NCBI RefSeq assembly: GCF_021284765.1 | Contig: NZ_CP089924.1 | Coordinates: 496,001 to 560,000, forward strand | Length of the DNA stretch: 64,000 bases | DNA from: Lysobacter sp. 5GHs7-4 | Lineage (GTDB): Bacteria; Pseudomonadota; Gammaproteobacteria; Xanthomonadales; Xanthomonadaceae | Reading direction: 5' to 3' | Part shown: in pieces, positions 29,550-38,888 of the stretch | How positions within the stretch are numbered: position 1 is the first letter of the stretch | Layout of the letters: the number at the start of each line of letters is the position of its first letter | Program-made: the position numbers and the translations under genes | The notes under the pieces: model-generated | Database searches by the model: none | Seen by the model: the letters and a program-made list of their open reading frames with translations, nothing else | Told to the model about the DNA's origin: nothing

Positions 29550-31622
29550 ATGTACGAGACCACCCTCGATGCCCTGCGCCGCGGCGCGGCGGCAGAGGCA
29601 CTGTCCGCCGCCCAGGAACTGGTGGCGGCGCAGCCGCAAGACCCGCACGCGCACCGTTTGCATGCCGCTGCGCTGCGCTCCAATGGCCACAACGACGCCG
29701 CCATCGCCGCGATCGACCGGGCCATCTCGATCGCGCCGGAAGACGCCAACCTGCACCTGGAGCGCGCCGGCCTGCTGTTGGACGGCCGTCAGCTCGACCA
29801 GGCCCAGGCCGCGCTCGCGCAGGCGATCGGCCTGGACCCGAACCAGTTCCCGGCTTACATCGTGCAATCGCAGCTGGCGGTATCGCGCGGCGATCTCGAC
29901 GAGGCCGAACGCCTGATCCGCACCGCCGCGCGCATCGCCCCGGACCACCCGCAGGTGGCCGCGGTCGAAGGCAGCCTGCTGCTGCGTCGCGGCAACGTCG
30001 ACGCGGCGCTGTCCATGCTCAGCAGCGCCGCCGAGCGCTCGCCCGACGAACCGCAGCTGCGCTACGCGCTGGGTTTCGCCTACCTCGCCAAGGGCCATCA
30101 CGCCTTCGCCGAGCAGGCCTTCCGCGGCCTGCTGGAACGCAGCTCCTCGCCGTCGCCGTCGTTGCGCGTGCTGATCGTCGAACTGCTGCGCCGCCAGGGC
30201 CGCGTGACCGAAGCCGCCGACGAGCTGACGGCGTTGGCCGACGCCGATCCCAGCCCGGGCATGCAGCGTTGGCTGGGCGAGATCGAACTGGAAGCCGGCC
30301 GCACCGACAGCGCCCTGCCGCGCCTGCGCGCCGCGCTGGCCGCCGAGCCGCGCGACCGCCGCACTCTGTCGGCGCTGATCGAAGCCTGGCGCCGCCTCGA
30401 GGACGCCGACGACGCGCGCGCGACGCTGGAAGCGGCGCTGGCCACCCACCCGCAGAGCGACGACCTGTGGCGCGCGCGCCTGCTGTTCGAAGCCTTCGCC
30501 GGCGACGAGGCGCGCGTCATCGTCGAGCGCTGGATGGCGGCCATGCCCGGCCATATTCCGGCGCTGGAAGCGCGCGCCACCATCCACGACCATGCCGGCG
30601 AACGCGAACAGGCCGACGCCATCGCCCACCGCATCGTCGAACTCAATCCCGGCGACACGCGGTCGGAATTGCGCATCATCGACAGCCTGATGCAGTCCGA
30701 TCCCGACGCCGCGGTCACGCGCGTGGAAAGCCTGCTCGCGCGCGCGCCCGACGAACAGGTCCGGATGACCCTGCGCCACCTGCTGGGCCGCACCCTCGAC
30801 AACGCCGGCCAGCCCGGCGCCGCCGCCGCGACCTGGGCCGAGCTGCAGGCCGAAGCCGCCCCCCAGCGCCTGCCGCTGCCGCCGGTGACCACGCCGCGCA
30901 CCAACTGGCCGGACCTGTCGCCGCTGCCGGACAACGCGCCGGGCGTGCTGCTGCTGTGGGGCCCGCCGGGCTCGCTGGTCGAGCGCATCGCGCTGAACTT
31001 CGACCTGACCGGCGGCCCGCTGCGCGCCGACCGCTTCGGTTCCAATCCGCCCAACGATCCGCTGCAGCGCTACGGCACCGCCGAGGCGCTGATCGAAGGC
31101 TCGATGGACCCGGCCTATCTGATCAACCTGTGGCGCGCCGCGCTGCCGACGCGCGGCATCAACGACGGCGCGATCTTCGACTGGCTGCTGTGGTGGGACA
31201 ACGCGCTGCTGATGGCGCTGCGCCCGCACCTGCCCGAAGCGGTGCTGATGGTGGTGCTGCGCGATCCGCGCGACATGCTGCTGGATTGGCTGGCCTACGG
31301 CTCGCCGGCGCCGTTCAGGCTGGACTCGCCGGAAGCCGGCGCGCGCTGGATGGCGATGGTGCTCAACCAGATCGCTGCGCTGCACGAGCAAGACCTGTTC
31401 CCGCACCGCCTGATCAAGCTCGACGCGATCTCGCAGGATGCGCAGGGCATGGCCGACGCGATCGCGCAGGCGCTGGAGATCACCATCGCGCCGATGCCGC
31501 CGGAGGCCGTGGGCGCGCAGCGTTTCCCGTCCGGCCACTGGCGCGCGTTCGCCGAGCCGCTGGCCGAGGCGTTCGCGGTGCTGACGCCGGTGGCCAAGCG
31601 TCTGGGCTATCCCGAGGCCTGA
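29550..31622 (+). CDS. TPR protein with C-terminal sulfotransferase-like domain
   Basis: 690 residues. About 1-440 are consecutive TPR-type hairpins (for example HLERAGLLLDGRQLDQAQAALAQAIGLDPN). The C-terminal ~230 residues look like a degenerate P-loop sulfotransferase fold. It begins with GVLLLWGPPGSLVERIA, where a nucleotide-binding strand-loop is expected. It contains VLRDPRDMLLDWLAYGSP, resembling the 3'-phosphate-binding RDPRD segment of TPR-sulfotransferases. The 5'-phosphosulfate loop is atypical, so activity is uncertain. Start chosen at 29550 because a -10 box lies on the upstream ATG. Subcellular site: cytoplasm. Confidence 0.75.
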   Translation: MYETTLDALRRGAAAEALSAAQELVAAQPQDPHAHRLHAAALRSNGHNDAAIAAIDRAISIAPEDANLHLERAGLLLDGRQLDQAQAALAQAIGLDPNQFPAYIVQSQLAVSRGDLDEAERLIRTAARIAPDHPQVAAVEGSLLLRRGNVDAALSMLSSAAERSPDEPQLRYALGFAYLAKGHHAFAEQAFRGLLERSSSPSPSLRVLIVELLRRQGRVTEAADELTALADADPSPGMQRWLGEIELEAGRTDSALPRLRAALAAEPRDRRTLSALIEAWRRLEDADDARATLEAALATHPQSDDLWRARLLFEAFAGDEARVIVERWMAAMPGHIPALEARATIHDHAGEREQADAIAHRIVELNPGDTRSELRIIDSLMQSDPDAAVTRVESLLARAPDEQVRMTLRHLLGRTLDNAGQPGAAAATWAELQAEAAPQRLPLPPVTTPRTNWPDLSPLPDNAPGVLLLWGPPGSLVERIALNFDLTGGPLRADRFGSNPPNDPLQRYGTAEALIEGSMDPAYLINLWRAALPTRGINDGAIFDWLLWWDNALLMALRPHLPEAVLMVVLRDPRDMLLDWLAYGSPAPFRLDSPEAGARWMAMVLNQIAALHEQDLFPHRLIKLDAISQDAQGMADAIAQALEITIAPMPPEAVGAQRFPSGHWRAFAEPLAEAFAVLTPVAKRLGYPEA

Positions 31623-31638
31623 GTTTCACCGTTTTACG

Positions 31639-31664
31639 GACGCGGGATGTTCGCATCCCGCGTC
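31639..31664 (+). terminator. Perfect 11 bp hairpin after the TPR gene
   Basis: GACGCGGGATG and CATCCCGCGTC flank a TTCG loop 17 bp past the stop codon. No T-run follows, so it is a terminator or mRNA-end stabiliser rather than a classic intrinsic terminator. Confidence 0.6.
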
Positions 31665-31709
31665 GGGTCGCCGGAGAGGGCTCCGGCGGCTGCAGGCGAG
31701 GCGAAGATA

Positions 31710-31922
31710 TTGAGTTGCATCTTCCTCGACGCCAATCCGTTCGGCCACAGCTCGATCCATCTGGGCTCGCTGTACTAGGGCCTGGTCGCCGACACCGGCA
31801 AGACCTTCAAGCATTTGCGCCGCACGCGCCATACCCATCACCCGGTCGACGACGCCAAAGGCAATGCCGAGGCGCTGCTGAGCATGAAGGCGGACATGGG
31901 CCTGCGCATCGTCCTGGTGTAA
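31710..31922 (+). pseudogene. Decayed fragment of a DnaQ-like 3'-5' exonuclease
   Basis: Translating from TTG 31710 gives IFLDANPFGHSSIHLGSLY, then an in-frame TAG at 31776, then GLVADTGKTFKHLRRTR and HTHHPVDDAKGNAEALL up to TAA at 31920. The HxxPVDDAxGNAEAL stretch matches the Exo III motif (H/D) of DEDDh exonucleases, and NPFGHSSIHL recalls the segment after Exo II. The N-terminal catalytic part (Exo I) is absent. Hence a truncated remnant with a nonsense codon. The TAG could be a sequencing error, but the missing N-terminus is not explained by that. Confidence 0.6.
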
Positions 31923-31985
31923 TTTGTCGGCATCGATCGATGCCGTGACGCGCGCGCATCGGCGCGGTTCTCGTCAGGAGGCGAC

Positions 31986-32609
31986 ATGCGTATCCACAGC
32001 GACAGTTTCGAGCGCGGCCAACGGCTGGACGCGCAGTTCGCCGCCGGCCAGCCCACGGCCGACGGCTACGGCTTCGCGCCCAACCGCAATCCGCATCTGG
32101 CCTGGAGCGAGGTGCCCGCGGCGACGCGCTCGTTCGCGCTGCTGTGCATCGACCCCGACGTGCCCACCGTGGCCGAGATGGTCGGCCGCGACGACGTGCA
32201 AATTCCGGTCGAGCAGCCGCGCGCGGACTTCTGCCATTGGGCGATGGCCGACCTGCCGGCCGAGCTGCGCGAGATCGCGGCCGGCAGCTGCAGCGACGGC
32301 GTGGTCGCGCACGGCAAGGCCGATCCGGCCGGACCCGGCGGCGCGCGCCAGGGCCTGAACGACTACACCGGCTGGTTCGCGGGCAACGCCGACATGGCCG
32401 GCGACTGGCGCGGCTACGACGGCCCGTTCCCGCCGCCCAACGACCTGCGCCTGCATCGCTATTTCTTCCGCGTGTTCGCGCTCGACGTCGAACGCCTCGA
32501 CCTGCCCCAGCGCTTCGGCGCCGCCGACGTGCTGCGCGCGATGCACGGCCACGTCCTGGCCGAGGCCGCCACCTACGGCACTTACAGCCTGAATCCGGCG
32601 GTAAAGTAA
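31986..32609 (+). CDS. YbhB/YbcL-family phosphatidylethanolamine-binding protein
   Basis: 207 residues with a CAGGAGG Shine-Dalgarno six bases before the ATG. The PEBP/Raf-kinase-inhibitor-like fold is shown by NPHLAWSEVPAATRSFALLCIDPDVP (ligand pocket), FCHWAMADLPAE, and the C-terminal GYDGPFPPPNDLRLHRYFFRVFALD. Bacterial members are cytoplasmic or periplasmic with no signal peptide here. Their ligands are unknown. Confidence 0.88.
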   Translation: MRIHSDSFERGQRLDAQFAAGQPTADGYGFAPNRNPHLAWSEVPAATRSFALLCIDPDVPTVAEMVGRDDVQIPVEQPRADFCHWAMADLPAELREIAAGSCSDGVVAHGKADPAGPGGARQGLNDYTGWFAGNADMAGDWRGYDGPFPPPNDLRLHRYFFRVFALDVERLDLPQRFGAADVLRAMHGHVLAEAATYGTYSLNPAVK

Positions 32610-32709
32610 GCGCCGCGACCGCCGGGGAGCGGTGCGTGGTTCGGATGCATCCCGTCGACCCGTCTGCGGTCGACGGAACTTGGTTATGGGTCGGCCGATA
32701 GGGGGAGCT

Positions 32710-33276
32710 ATGGACGAACACAATCCTTACAGCGCATCCAGCGCTGCGATCGCTGCGTCGCCGGAAAAGCTGGACATCCAGTCCACCGGCAAGTGGCGGC
32801 GTTTTTTCAACTGGCTGATCGACATCGTCGCGATCATGGTGCTGACCTTCCTGATCGCGTTCGCCGCGGCGGTGGTCGGCGGCGACGCCGTCGGCATCTG
32901 GATCGAGCAGATGGATCAGCTGACCGAGTCGGCGATCAGCTACGCACTGTTTGCGCTGTATTACGTCTTCATGGAAGGCGCGTTCGGCTTCACCATCGGC
33001 AAGCTGATCACCAACACGCGCGTGGTCGACGAGTACGGGCGCCCGCCGGGCTTCGTGCGCGCGCTGTGGCGCACGCTGGCGCGGTTCATTCCGTTCGAGC
33101 CGCTGTCGCTGCTGTTCGGCGACGAGCGCGGCTGGCACGACTCCCTGCCGCGCACCTACGTGATCGACCGCCCGCGCAACGGCGCGCCCGCGGGCCGGGT
33201 GCGGCATTCGATCAGCGGCCAGTTCGGCGAGCAGGTGCTGCCGCAGTCCAAGCCGGTGGTGGACCCCGCGCCCTGA
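32710..33276 (+). CDS. RDD family membrane protein
   Basis: 188 residues from ATG 32710 (GGGGGAG just upstream). The RDD-like first helix (RRFFNWLIDIVAIMVLTFLI, about 30-49) has the Arg and Asp that name the family. A second membrane segment is at about 78-95, and GFTIGKLITNTRVVDEYGRPPGFVRALWRTLARF follows as in other RDD proteins. Function of the family is unclear (some are Na+ or cation transporters). The hydrophilic C-tail is about 50 residues. Confidence 0.82.
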   Translation: MDEHNPYSASSAAIAASPEKLDIQSTGKWRRFFNWLIDIVAIMVLTFLIAFAAAVVGGDAVGIWIEQMDQLTESAISYALFALYYVFMEGAFGFTIGKLITNTRVVDEYGRPPGFVRALWRTLARFIPFEPLSLLFGDERGWHDSLPRTYVIDRPRNGAPAGRVRHSISGQFGEQVLPQSKPVVDPAP

Positions 33277-33330
33277 TGCCGTTTCCCCGGCAGGCGCGCT
33301 GCGTGCGTCGCTGACGCGACAGAAGCGCTC

Positions 33331-33431
33331 TGGGGTAGGAGCGGCGTAAGCCGCGACCCGGAGTGCGCGCGGCCGCGCAAACGCGCGACAACGGCTGGAT
33401 CGCGGCCGCGGCTTACGCCGCTCCTACCCCA
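33331..33431. repeat. 25 bp inverted repeat of the GTAGGAGCGGCG..CCGCG family
   Basis: Arms 33331-33355 and 33407-33431 are perfect reverse complements, containing TAGGAGCGGCGTAAGCCGCG. It lies between convergent genes (RDD and META), where a bidirectional hairpin end would be useful. Other copies are at 40.44, 40.66 and 61.5 kb. Confidence 0.85.
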
Positions 33432-33450
33432 AAGCAGATGTCGCCTGGGC

Positions 33451-34260
33451 TTACTTCGACGTCAGCTCCGACTCGACCACCATGTCGAGCACGTACGCCA
33501 CCGACGAGGCGTCGGCCGGCGGGTTCTTGATGTCGTACTTCTTCACCCGGATCACGTTGCGCACGCCCGGCTCGTGGGTGTAACCCTCGATGTCCTGGTA
33601 CAGCGGCTGCCAGGCGGCGTCGGTCTTGATCGCCACGCCGTTGGCCTCGTAGCGGCGCTCGCGCACCTGCAGGCACTGCATGTTCGGGATCAGCGGATGC
33701 GAGCAGGCCGCGCGCTGCGGCGCGACCTCGAAGAACACCGTCGTGCCCGCGCCGCCGTAGCGCGTGGCCGGCGTCGGCACGCCCTCGAAGCTGAGCCGGT
33801 CGCCGTTGGCGGCGGTGAGTTGCAGGCGCGGCGCATCGGCGCCGCCTTCGATCCGCGCCGGCAGCGCGCCGCGCAGGCGCTCGCCGACGGCGCTGTCCAG
33901 ATCCATCAGGCGCTTGTCCTCGCAGGCCATCAGGGTCGATGCGAGATCGCCGAAGCTCAGCGTGCCGGCGTCGTGCGTATAGCTGCCGCCGGCGCCGTTG
34001 CAGCCGCCGCTGATGCTCACGCGCTTGCCGTTGAAATCCAGCTGCAGCGGGCGCTGCGTGCTGGGCGTCAGCACCGCGACCGGCTGGCCGCTCTTGTCCT
34101 GCGCGCCGATCAGGCGCCAGTGGTAGGCGTCCAGGCGAACGTCGGTCTGGGCGGCGTCGGTTTTGCCGGTGGCGGCATCGGTGCCGGCACCGGTGGGCGC
34201 GGTGTTGGACGCGCAAGCGGCCAGGGCCAGAACGAGCAGGGCGGGGGCGAGGGTCTTCAT
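33451..34260 (-). CDS. META and DUF4377 domain lipoprotein
   Basis: 269 residues from ATG 34260, chosen because MKTLAPALLVLALAACASN is a clean lipoprotein signal (lipobox LAAC, Cys17). A longer frame from 34353 lacks this logic. Residues about 45-150 fit the META/HslJ domain (DFNGKRVSISGGCNGAGGSY). Residues about 165-260 fit DUF4377 (CLQVRERRY, YQDIEGYTHEPGVRNVIRV). HslJ-type proteins are outer-membrane or heat-shock-linked; no catalytic role is known. The three-Cys pattern GGCNG/MACE/HPLIPNMQC may allow a disulphide. Confidence 0.85.
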   Translation of the reverse strand: MKTLAPALLVLALAACASNTAPTGAGTDAATGKTDAAQTDVRLDAYHWRLIGAQDKSGQPVAVLTPSTQRPLQLDFNGKRVSISGGCNGAGGSYTHDAGTLSFGDLASTLMACEDKRLMDLDSAVGERLRGALPARIEGGADAPRLQLTAANGDRLSFEGVPTPATRYGGAGTTVFFEVAPQRAACSHPLIPNMQCLQVRERRYEANGVAIKTDAAWQPLYQDIEGYTHEPGVRNVIRVKKYDIKNPPADASSVAYVLDMVVESELTSK

Positions 34261-34386
34261 GATTCGGTCTTCCATTGCGAGTAACGAGCCGATACCAACG
34301 CATCGGCGTGGTGCGCGGGGTTGCGCCTGTTCATGATCGTTCAGGCGCCGCATAGGAAGAGTGAACGACGCGCTAAGTCCCGTCCG

Positions 34387-35268
34387 TCAGCTGCCCGACG
34401 GCATCAGCAGCAGCAAGGCCGCGCCCAACGCGAAGCGGTAATACGCGAACGCGGTGAAGCGATGGCTCTGGATGTAGTGCAGCAGCCACTTCACCGCCAC
34501 GAACGCGGTCACCGCCGAGGCCGCGAACGCGACCGCCAGCGCGGTCCAGTCCTCGTTGGCCGCCGCCGGCGTGCCGATCACGTCCAGCAATTCGTAAGCG
34601 GTGGCCGCGAACATGGTGGGGATGCCGACCAGGAACGCGAACTCGGTCGCCGCCGCGCGGTTGGTGGTGCCGGCCAGCAGGGCGACGAAGATGGTCGCGC
34701 CCGAGCGCGAGGTGCCCGGGAACACGCCGGCGATCACCTGCGCCACGCCAACCAGGATCGCCACCGTCCAGGTGATGCTGCTGCGCTCGCCCAACGCGAG
34801 CGCGCGCTTGGCCGCATAGTGCTCGGCCACCAGCATCCAGATGCCGCCCAGCACCAGCGCCCAGGCGATCGGCAGCACCTTGTCGGGCAGCTCGAAGCCC
34901 AGCTTCTTGACCACGATGCCCAGCACCGCGGTCACGCCGAAGGCGACGCCGAGCTTGAGCAGGTAGTCGAAATTGTTCTGTTGCCGGACCACGCGCTGCG
35001 CGGCCAGGTCCATGCCGTAGGTTTCGACGTCGCGGGCCAGGGCTGCGCGGTTGCGCGGTAGGAAACCGGTCGCCAGCTGCCACAGCCGCTGCCGGTAGAT
35101 CAGCACCACCGCCAGGATCGCGCCGGCCTGGATCGAGATGTTGAACAGGTCCGAACGATGGCCCAGCCAGTGCTGTGCGATCAGCAGGTGCCCGGTGCTG
35201 GAAATCGGCAGGAATTCGGTGATGCCTTCGATGATGCCTAACAGCAGCGCGGCGAGCAGATCGGTCAT
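34387..35268 (-). CDS. uppP: Undecaprenyl-diphosphatase (BacA/UppP)
   Basis: 293 residues from ATG 35268, since MTDLLAALLLGIIEGITEF is the conserved start of the family. It recycles undecaprenyl pyrophosphate to the monophosphate lipid carrier for peptidoglycan and O-antigen synthesis. The two active-site blocks are present: GIIEGITEFLPISSTGHL (10-27) and GVFPGTSRSGATI. Multi-spanning inner-membrane protein of expected length. An upstream in-frame ATG at 35430 would add 54 non-homologous residues. Confidence 0.94.
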   Translation of the reverse strand: MTDLLAALLLGIIEGITEFLPISSTGHLLIAQHWLGHRSDLFNISIQAGAILAVVLIYRQRLWQLATGFLPRNRAALARDVETYGMDLAAQRVVRQQNNFDYLLKLGVAFGVTAVLGIVVKKLGFELPDKVLPIAWALVLGGIWMLVAEHYAAKRALALGERSSITWTVAILVGVAQVIAGVFPGTSRSGATIFVALLAGTTNRAAATEFAFLVGIPTMFAATAYELLDVIGTPAAANEDWTALAVAFAASAVTAFVAVKWLLHYIQSHRFTAFAYYRFALGAALLLLMPSGS

Positions 35269-35382
35269 TGAGTGGGGAGACGTGCGGAAGCGGGAGGAGG
35301 GCGCTGCGAACAGCAGGACGACAGGACGAAATCGCCAGGACAGCAGGACGAAAACCGCGTCAGGATATCCTAAAGCGCCAAT

Positions 35383-35429
35383 GACCCAAATTGGTGCATG
35401 CGCGGAAAATTCAGCACCAATATAGCGCA
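35383..35429 (+). promoter_or_regulatory. Two NtrC-like binding sites upstream of glnA
   Basis: AGCACCAATATAGCGCA (35413-35429) matches TGCAC-N7-GTGCA with two mismatches. TGACCCAAATTGGTGCA (35383-35399) keeps one good half-site. The centres are 30 bp apart and about 95 and 125 bp before the predicted start of transcription, the usual enhancer distance. They resemble the stronger NtrC site at ntrB in this window. Confidence 0.6.
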
Positions 35430-35490
35430 ATGTTGCGTTGCGTCAGAATTATTTGTCAATAAAATCAATGACATAATTTACGCCAAAGCT

Positions 35491-35506
35491 TGGCACGCCG
35501 CTTGCT
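35491..35506 (+). promoter_or_regulatory. Sigma-54 (-24/-12) promoter of glnA
   Basis: TGGCACGCCGCTTGCT matches the RpoN consensus TGGCACG-N4-TTGCW at every fixed base. Transcription would start near 35516, leaving a ~58 base leader to the glnA ATG. It makes glnA a target of nitrogen-limited NtrC activation. Confidence 0.9.
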
Positions 35507-35574
35507 TTACTAAGCTCAGGCGGCACCAGCGCCGCGCACCGCACGCCCTTTCCCTCCTCTTCCGGATCCAGCCC

Positions 35575-36984
35575 ATGTCCCTCGAACACGTCGAAAAGCT
35601 CATCAAGGACCACAAGGTCGAATTCGTCGATCTGCGCTTCACCGACATGCGCGGCGTGCAGCATCACGTGACCTTCCCCAAGTCCATCGTCGAGCCGGCG
35701 CTGTTCGAGGACGGCAAGATGTTCGACGGCTCGTCGATCAGCGGCTGGAAGGGCATCAACGAGTCGGACATGATCCTGCTGCCCGATTCGACCACCGCCT
35801 TCCTGGATCCGTTCACCGCCGATCCGACCCTGGTGCTGACCTGCGACATCCTCGACCCGGCCACCATGCAGGCCTACTCGCGCGATCCGCGCGGCGTCGC
35901 CAAGCGCGCCGAGGCCTTCCTCAAGTCCAGCGGCATCGCCGACCAGGCCTTCTTCGGCCCGGAGCCCGAGTTCTTCATCTTCGACTCGGTGCGTTACGCC
36001 AATGAAATGGGCCACACCTTCTTCCACATCGATTCGGAAGAGGCGGCGTGGAACTCGGGCAAGGAATACGAAGGCGGCAACAGCGGTTACCGTCCGGGCG
36101 TGAAGGGCGGCTACTTCCCGGTCGCGCCGCTGGATTCGCTGCACGACATCCGCGCCGAGATGTGCAAGACCCTGGAGCAGGTCGGCATCGAAGTCGAAGT
36201 GCACCACCACGAAGTCGCCAACGCCGGCCAGTGCGAGATCGGCACCAAGTTCAACTCGCTGGTCGCCAAGGCCGACGAGCTGCTGACGATGAAGTACATC
36301 ATCAAGAACGTCGCCCACCGCAACGGCAAGACCGCGACCTTCATGCCCAAGCCCATCGTCGGCGACAACGGCAGCGGCATGCACGTGCACCAGTCCTTCG
36401 CCAAGGGCGGCGTCAACCTGTTCTCGGGCGACGGCTACGGCGGCCTGTCGCAGATGGCGCTGTGGTACATCGGCGGCGTGTTCAAGCACGCGCGCGCGAT
36501 CAACGCCTTCACCAACTCCGGCACCAACAGCTACAAGCGCCTGGTGCCGGGCTATGAGGCACCGGTGATGCTGGCCTACTCGGCCCGCAACCGTTCGGCC
36601 AGCTGCCGCATTCCGTACGTGGCCAACCCGAAGGCGCGCCGCATCGAAATGCGCTTCCCCGACCCGATCCAGTCGGGCTACCTGACCTTCGCCGCGCTGA
36701 TGATGGCCGGCCTGGACGGCATCAAGAACCAGATCGACCCGGGCGCGCCCAGCGACAAGGACCTGTACGACCTGCCGCCGGAAGAGGAGAAGGGCATTCC
36801 CACCGTCTGCCATTCGCTGGACCAGGCCCTGGAAGCGCTGGACAAGGACCGCGACTTCCTCAAGGCCGGCGGCGTGTTCACCGACGACTTCATCGACGGC
36901 TACATCGCGCTGAAGATGCAGGAAGTGACCAAGTTCCGCGCGGCGACGCACCCGCTCGAATACCAGATGTACTACGCCGTCTAA
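35575..36984 (+). CDS. glnA: Glutamine synthetase type I
   Basis: 469 residues, full length for GSI-beta. It forms glutamine from glutamate, ammonia and [12 protein letters not shown] (about 50-58), the ATP/metal loops [11 protein letters not shown] and [11 protein letters not shown], the [16 protein letters not shown] flap, and NRSASCRIP are all intact. Y398 in DLYDLPPEE is the adenylylation tyrosine of this subtype, so activity should be adjusted by GlnE. Start at ATG 35575; the frame upstream to 35398 covers the promoter. It has a sigma-54 promoter with NtrC-like sites, and the nitrogen genes glnK and amtB are 1.5 kb downstream. Confidence 0.98.
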   Translation: MSLEHVEKLIKDHKVEFVDLRFTDMRGVQHHVTFPKSIVEPALFEDGKMFDGSSISGWKGINESDMILLPDSTTAFLDPFTADPTLVLTCDILDPATMQAYSRDPRGVAKRAEAFLKSSGIADQAFFGPEPEFFIFDSVRYANEMGHTFFHIDSEEAAWNSGKEYEGGNSGYRPGVKGGYFPVAPLDSLHDIRAEMCKTLEQVGIEVEVHHHEVANAGQCEIGTKFNSLVAKADELLTMKYIIKNVAHRNGKTATFMPKPIVGDNGSGMHVHQSFAKGGVNLFSGDGYGGLSQMALWYIGGVFKHARAINAFTNSGTNSYKRLVPGYEAPVMLAYSARNRSASCRIPYVANPKARRIEMRFPDPIQSGYLTFAALMMAGLDGIKNQIDPGAPSDKDLYDLPPEEEKGIPTVCHSLDQALEALDKDRDFLKAGGVFTDDFIDGYIALKMQEVTKFRAATHPLEYQMYYAV

Positions 36985-37051
36985 ACCGCGCAGCGCGACG
37001 GCGGCGCTCGCCGTCGTCGCGTCCGCGATCGCGCCACCGCCAGGAGCACCG

Positions 37052-37507
37052 ATGCAGATCCGTGCAGGCCAGCTGGACCATCCCGAGGTGATCGCGCTGC
37101 TGCGCGAGCATCTGCAGGGCATGGCGCAGCTGTCGCCGCCGGAGAGCATCCATGCGCTGGACCTGGACGGCTTGCGCCGGCCCGAGATCAGTTTCTGGAG
37201 CGCGTGGCAGGGCGATGAACTGCTCGGCTGCGGCGCGCTCAAGCAGCTCGATGCCGAACACGGCGAGATCAAGTCCATGCGCACGGCCGCGCGGCATCTG
37301 CGCAAGGGCGTGGCGGCCGCGATGCTGCGGCATCTGATCGACGAGGCAGGGCGACGCGCCTATCGGCGGTTGAGCCTGGAAACCGGCTCGATGGAAGGAT
37401 TCGCGCCCGCGCGCAGCTTGTATGCGCGCCACGGCTTCGGCGCCTGCGGGCCCTTCGCCGACTACGTCGACGATCCCAATAGCGTCTTCATGAGCAAACA
37501 GTTGTAG
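37052..37507 (+). CDS. GNAT family N-acetyltransferase
   Basis: 151 residues. The acetyl-CoA loop is seen as AARHLRKGVAAAMLRHLIDEA (Q/RxxGxG/A pattern), preceded by the beta-4 strand GEIKSMRT and followed by LSLETGS and ARSLYARHGFGACGPFADY. It resembles the YjdJ/PaiA-like putative acetyltransferases often found near nitrogen genes. The acceptor substrate is unknown. It lies 67 bp after glnA and may be read through from it; a GAAA-loop hairpin terminates after it. Confidence 0.85.
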   Translation: MQIRAGQLDHPEVIALLREHLQGMAQLSPPESIHALDLDGLRRPEISFWSAWQGDELLGCGALKQLDAEHGEIKSMRTAARHLRKGVAAAMLRHLIDEAGRRAYRRLSLETGSMEGFAPARSLYARHGFGACGPFADYVDDPNSVFMSKQL

Positions 37508-37516
37508 ACCTACCCG

Positions 37517-37552
37517 GCGGCCCGTGGCGAAAGCTACGGGCCGCTCGCTTTT
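37517..37552 (+). terminator. Hairpin with GAAA tetraloop and T-run
   Basis: GCGGCCCGTGGC pairs with GCTACGGGCCGC around a GAAA loop (one G-T wobble), followed by TCGCTTTTCC. It is placed 10 bp after the GNAT stop and ends the glnA/GNAT transcript. Confidence 0.8.
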
Positions 37553-37725
37553 CCGCGCCATCACTGCAACGCCCACCACCACAACCAGGAGACCCCAACG
37601 ACGGGCCCGGCCCGCCGCAAGGCAGCTGCGTCCCGAAAAAAGCCTGGGCCACGACGAAATGCCCATGCCGAAAACACACGAAGCAATGACCGGGGAGGGG
37701 CCACCGCTTATGAGGAGCCTGCGTC

Positions 37726-38869
<1,144 letters not shown>

Positions 38870-38888
38870 CCCTGACGCGAGAACCGAT

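Noticed and set aside
37553..37725. Sigma-54 promoter before the porin-glnK-amtB operon
   Set aside because: No GG-N10-GC element with acceptable flanks could be found in this stretch.
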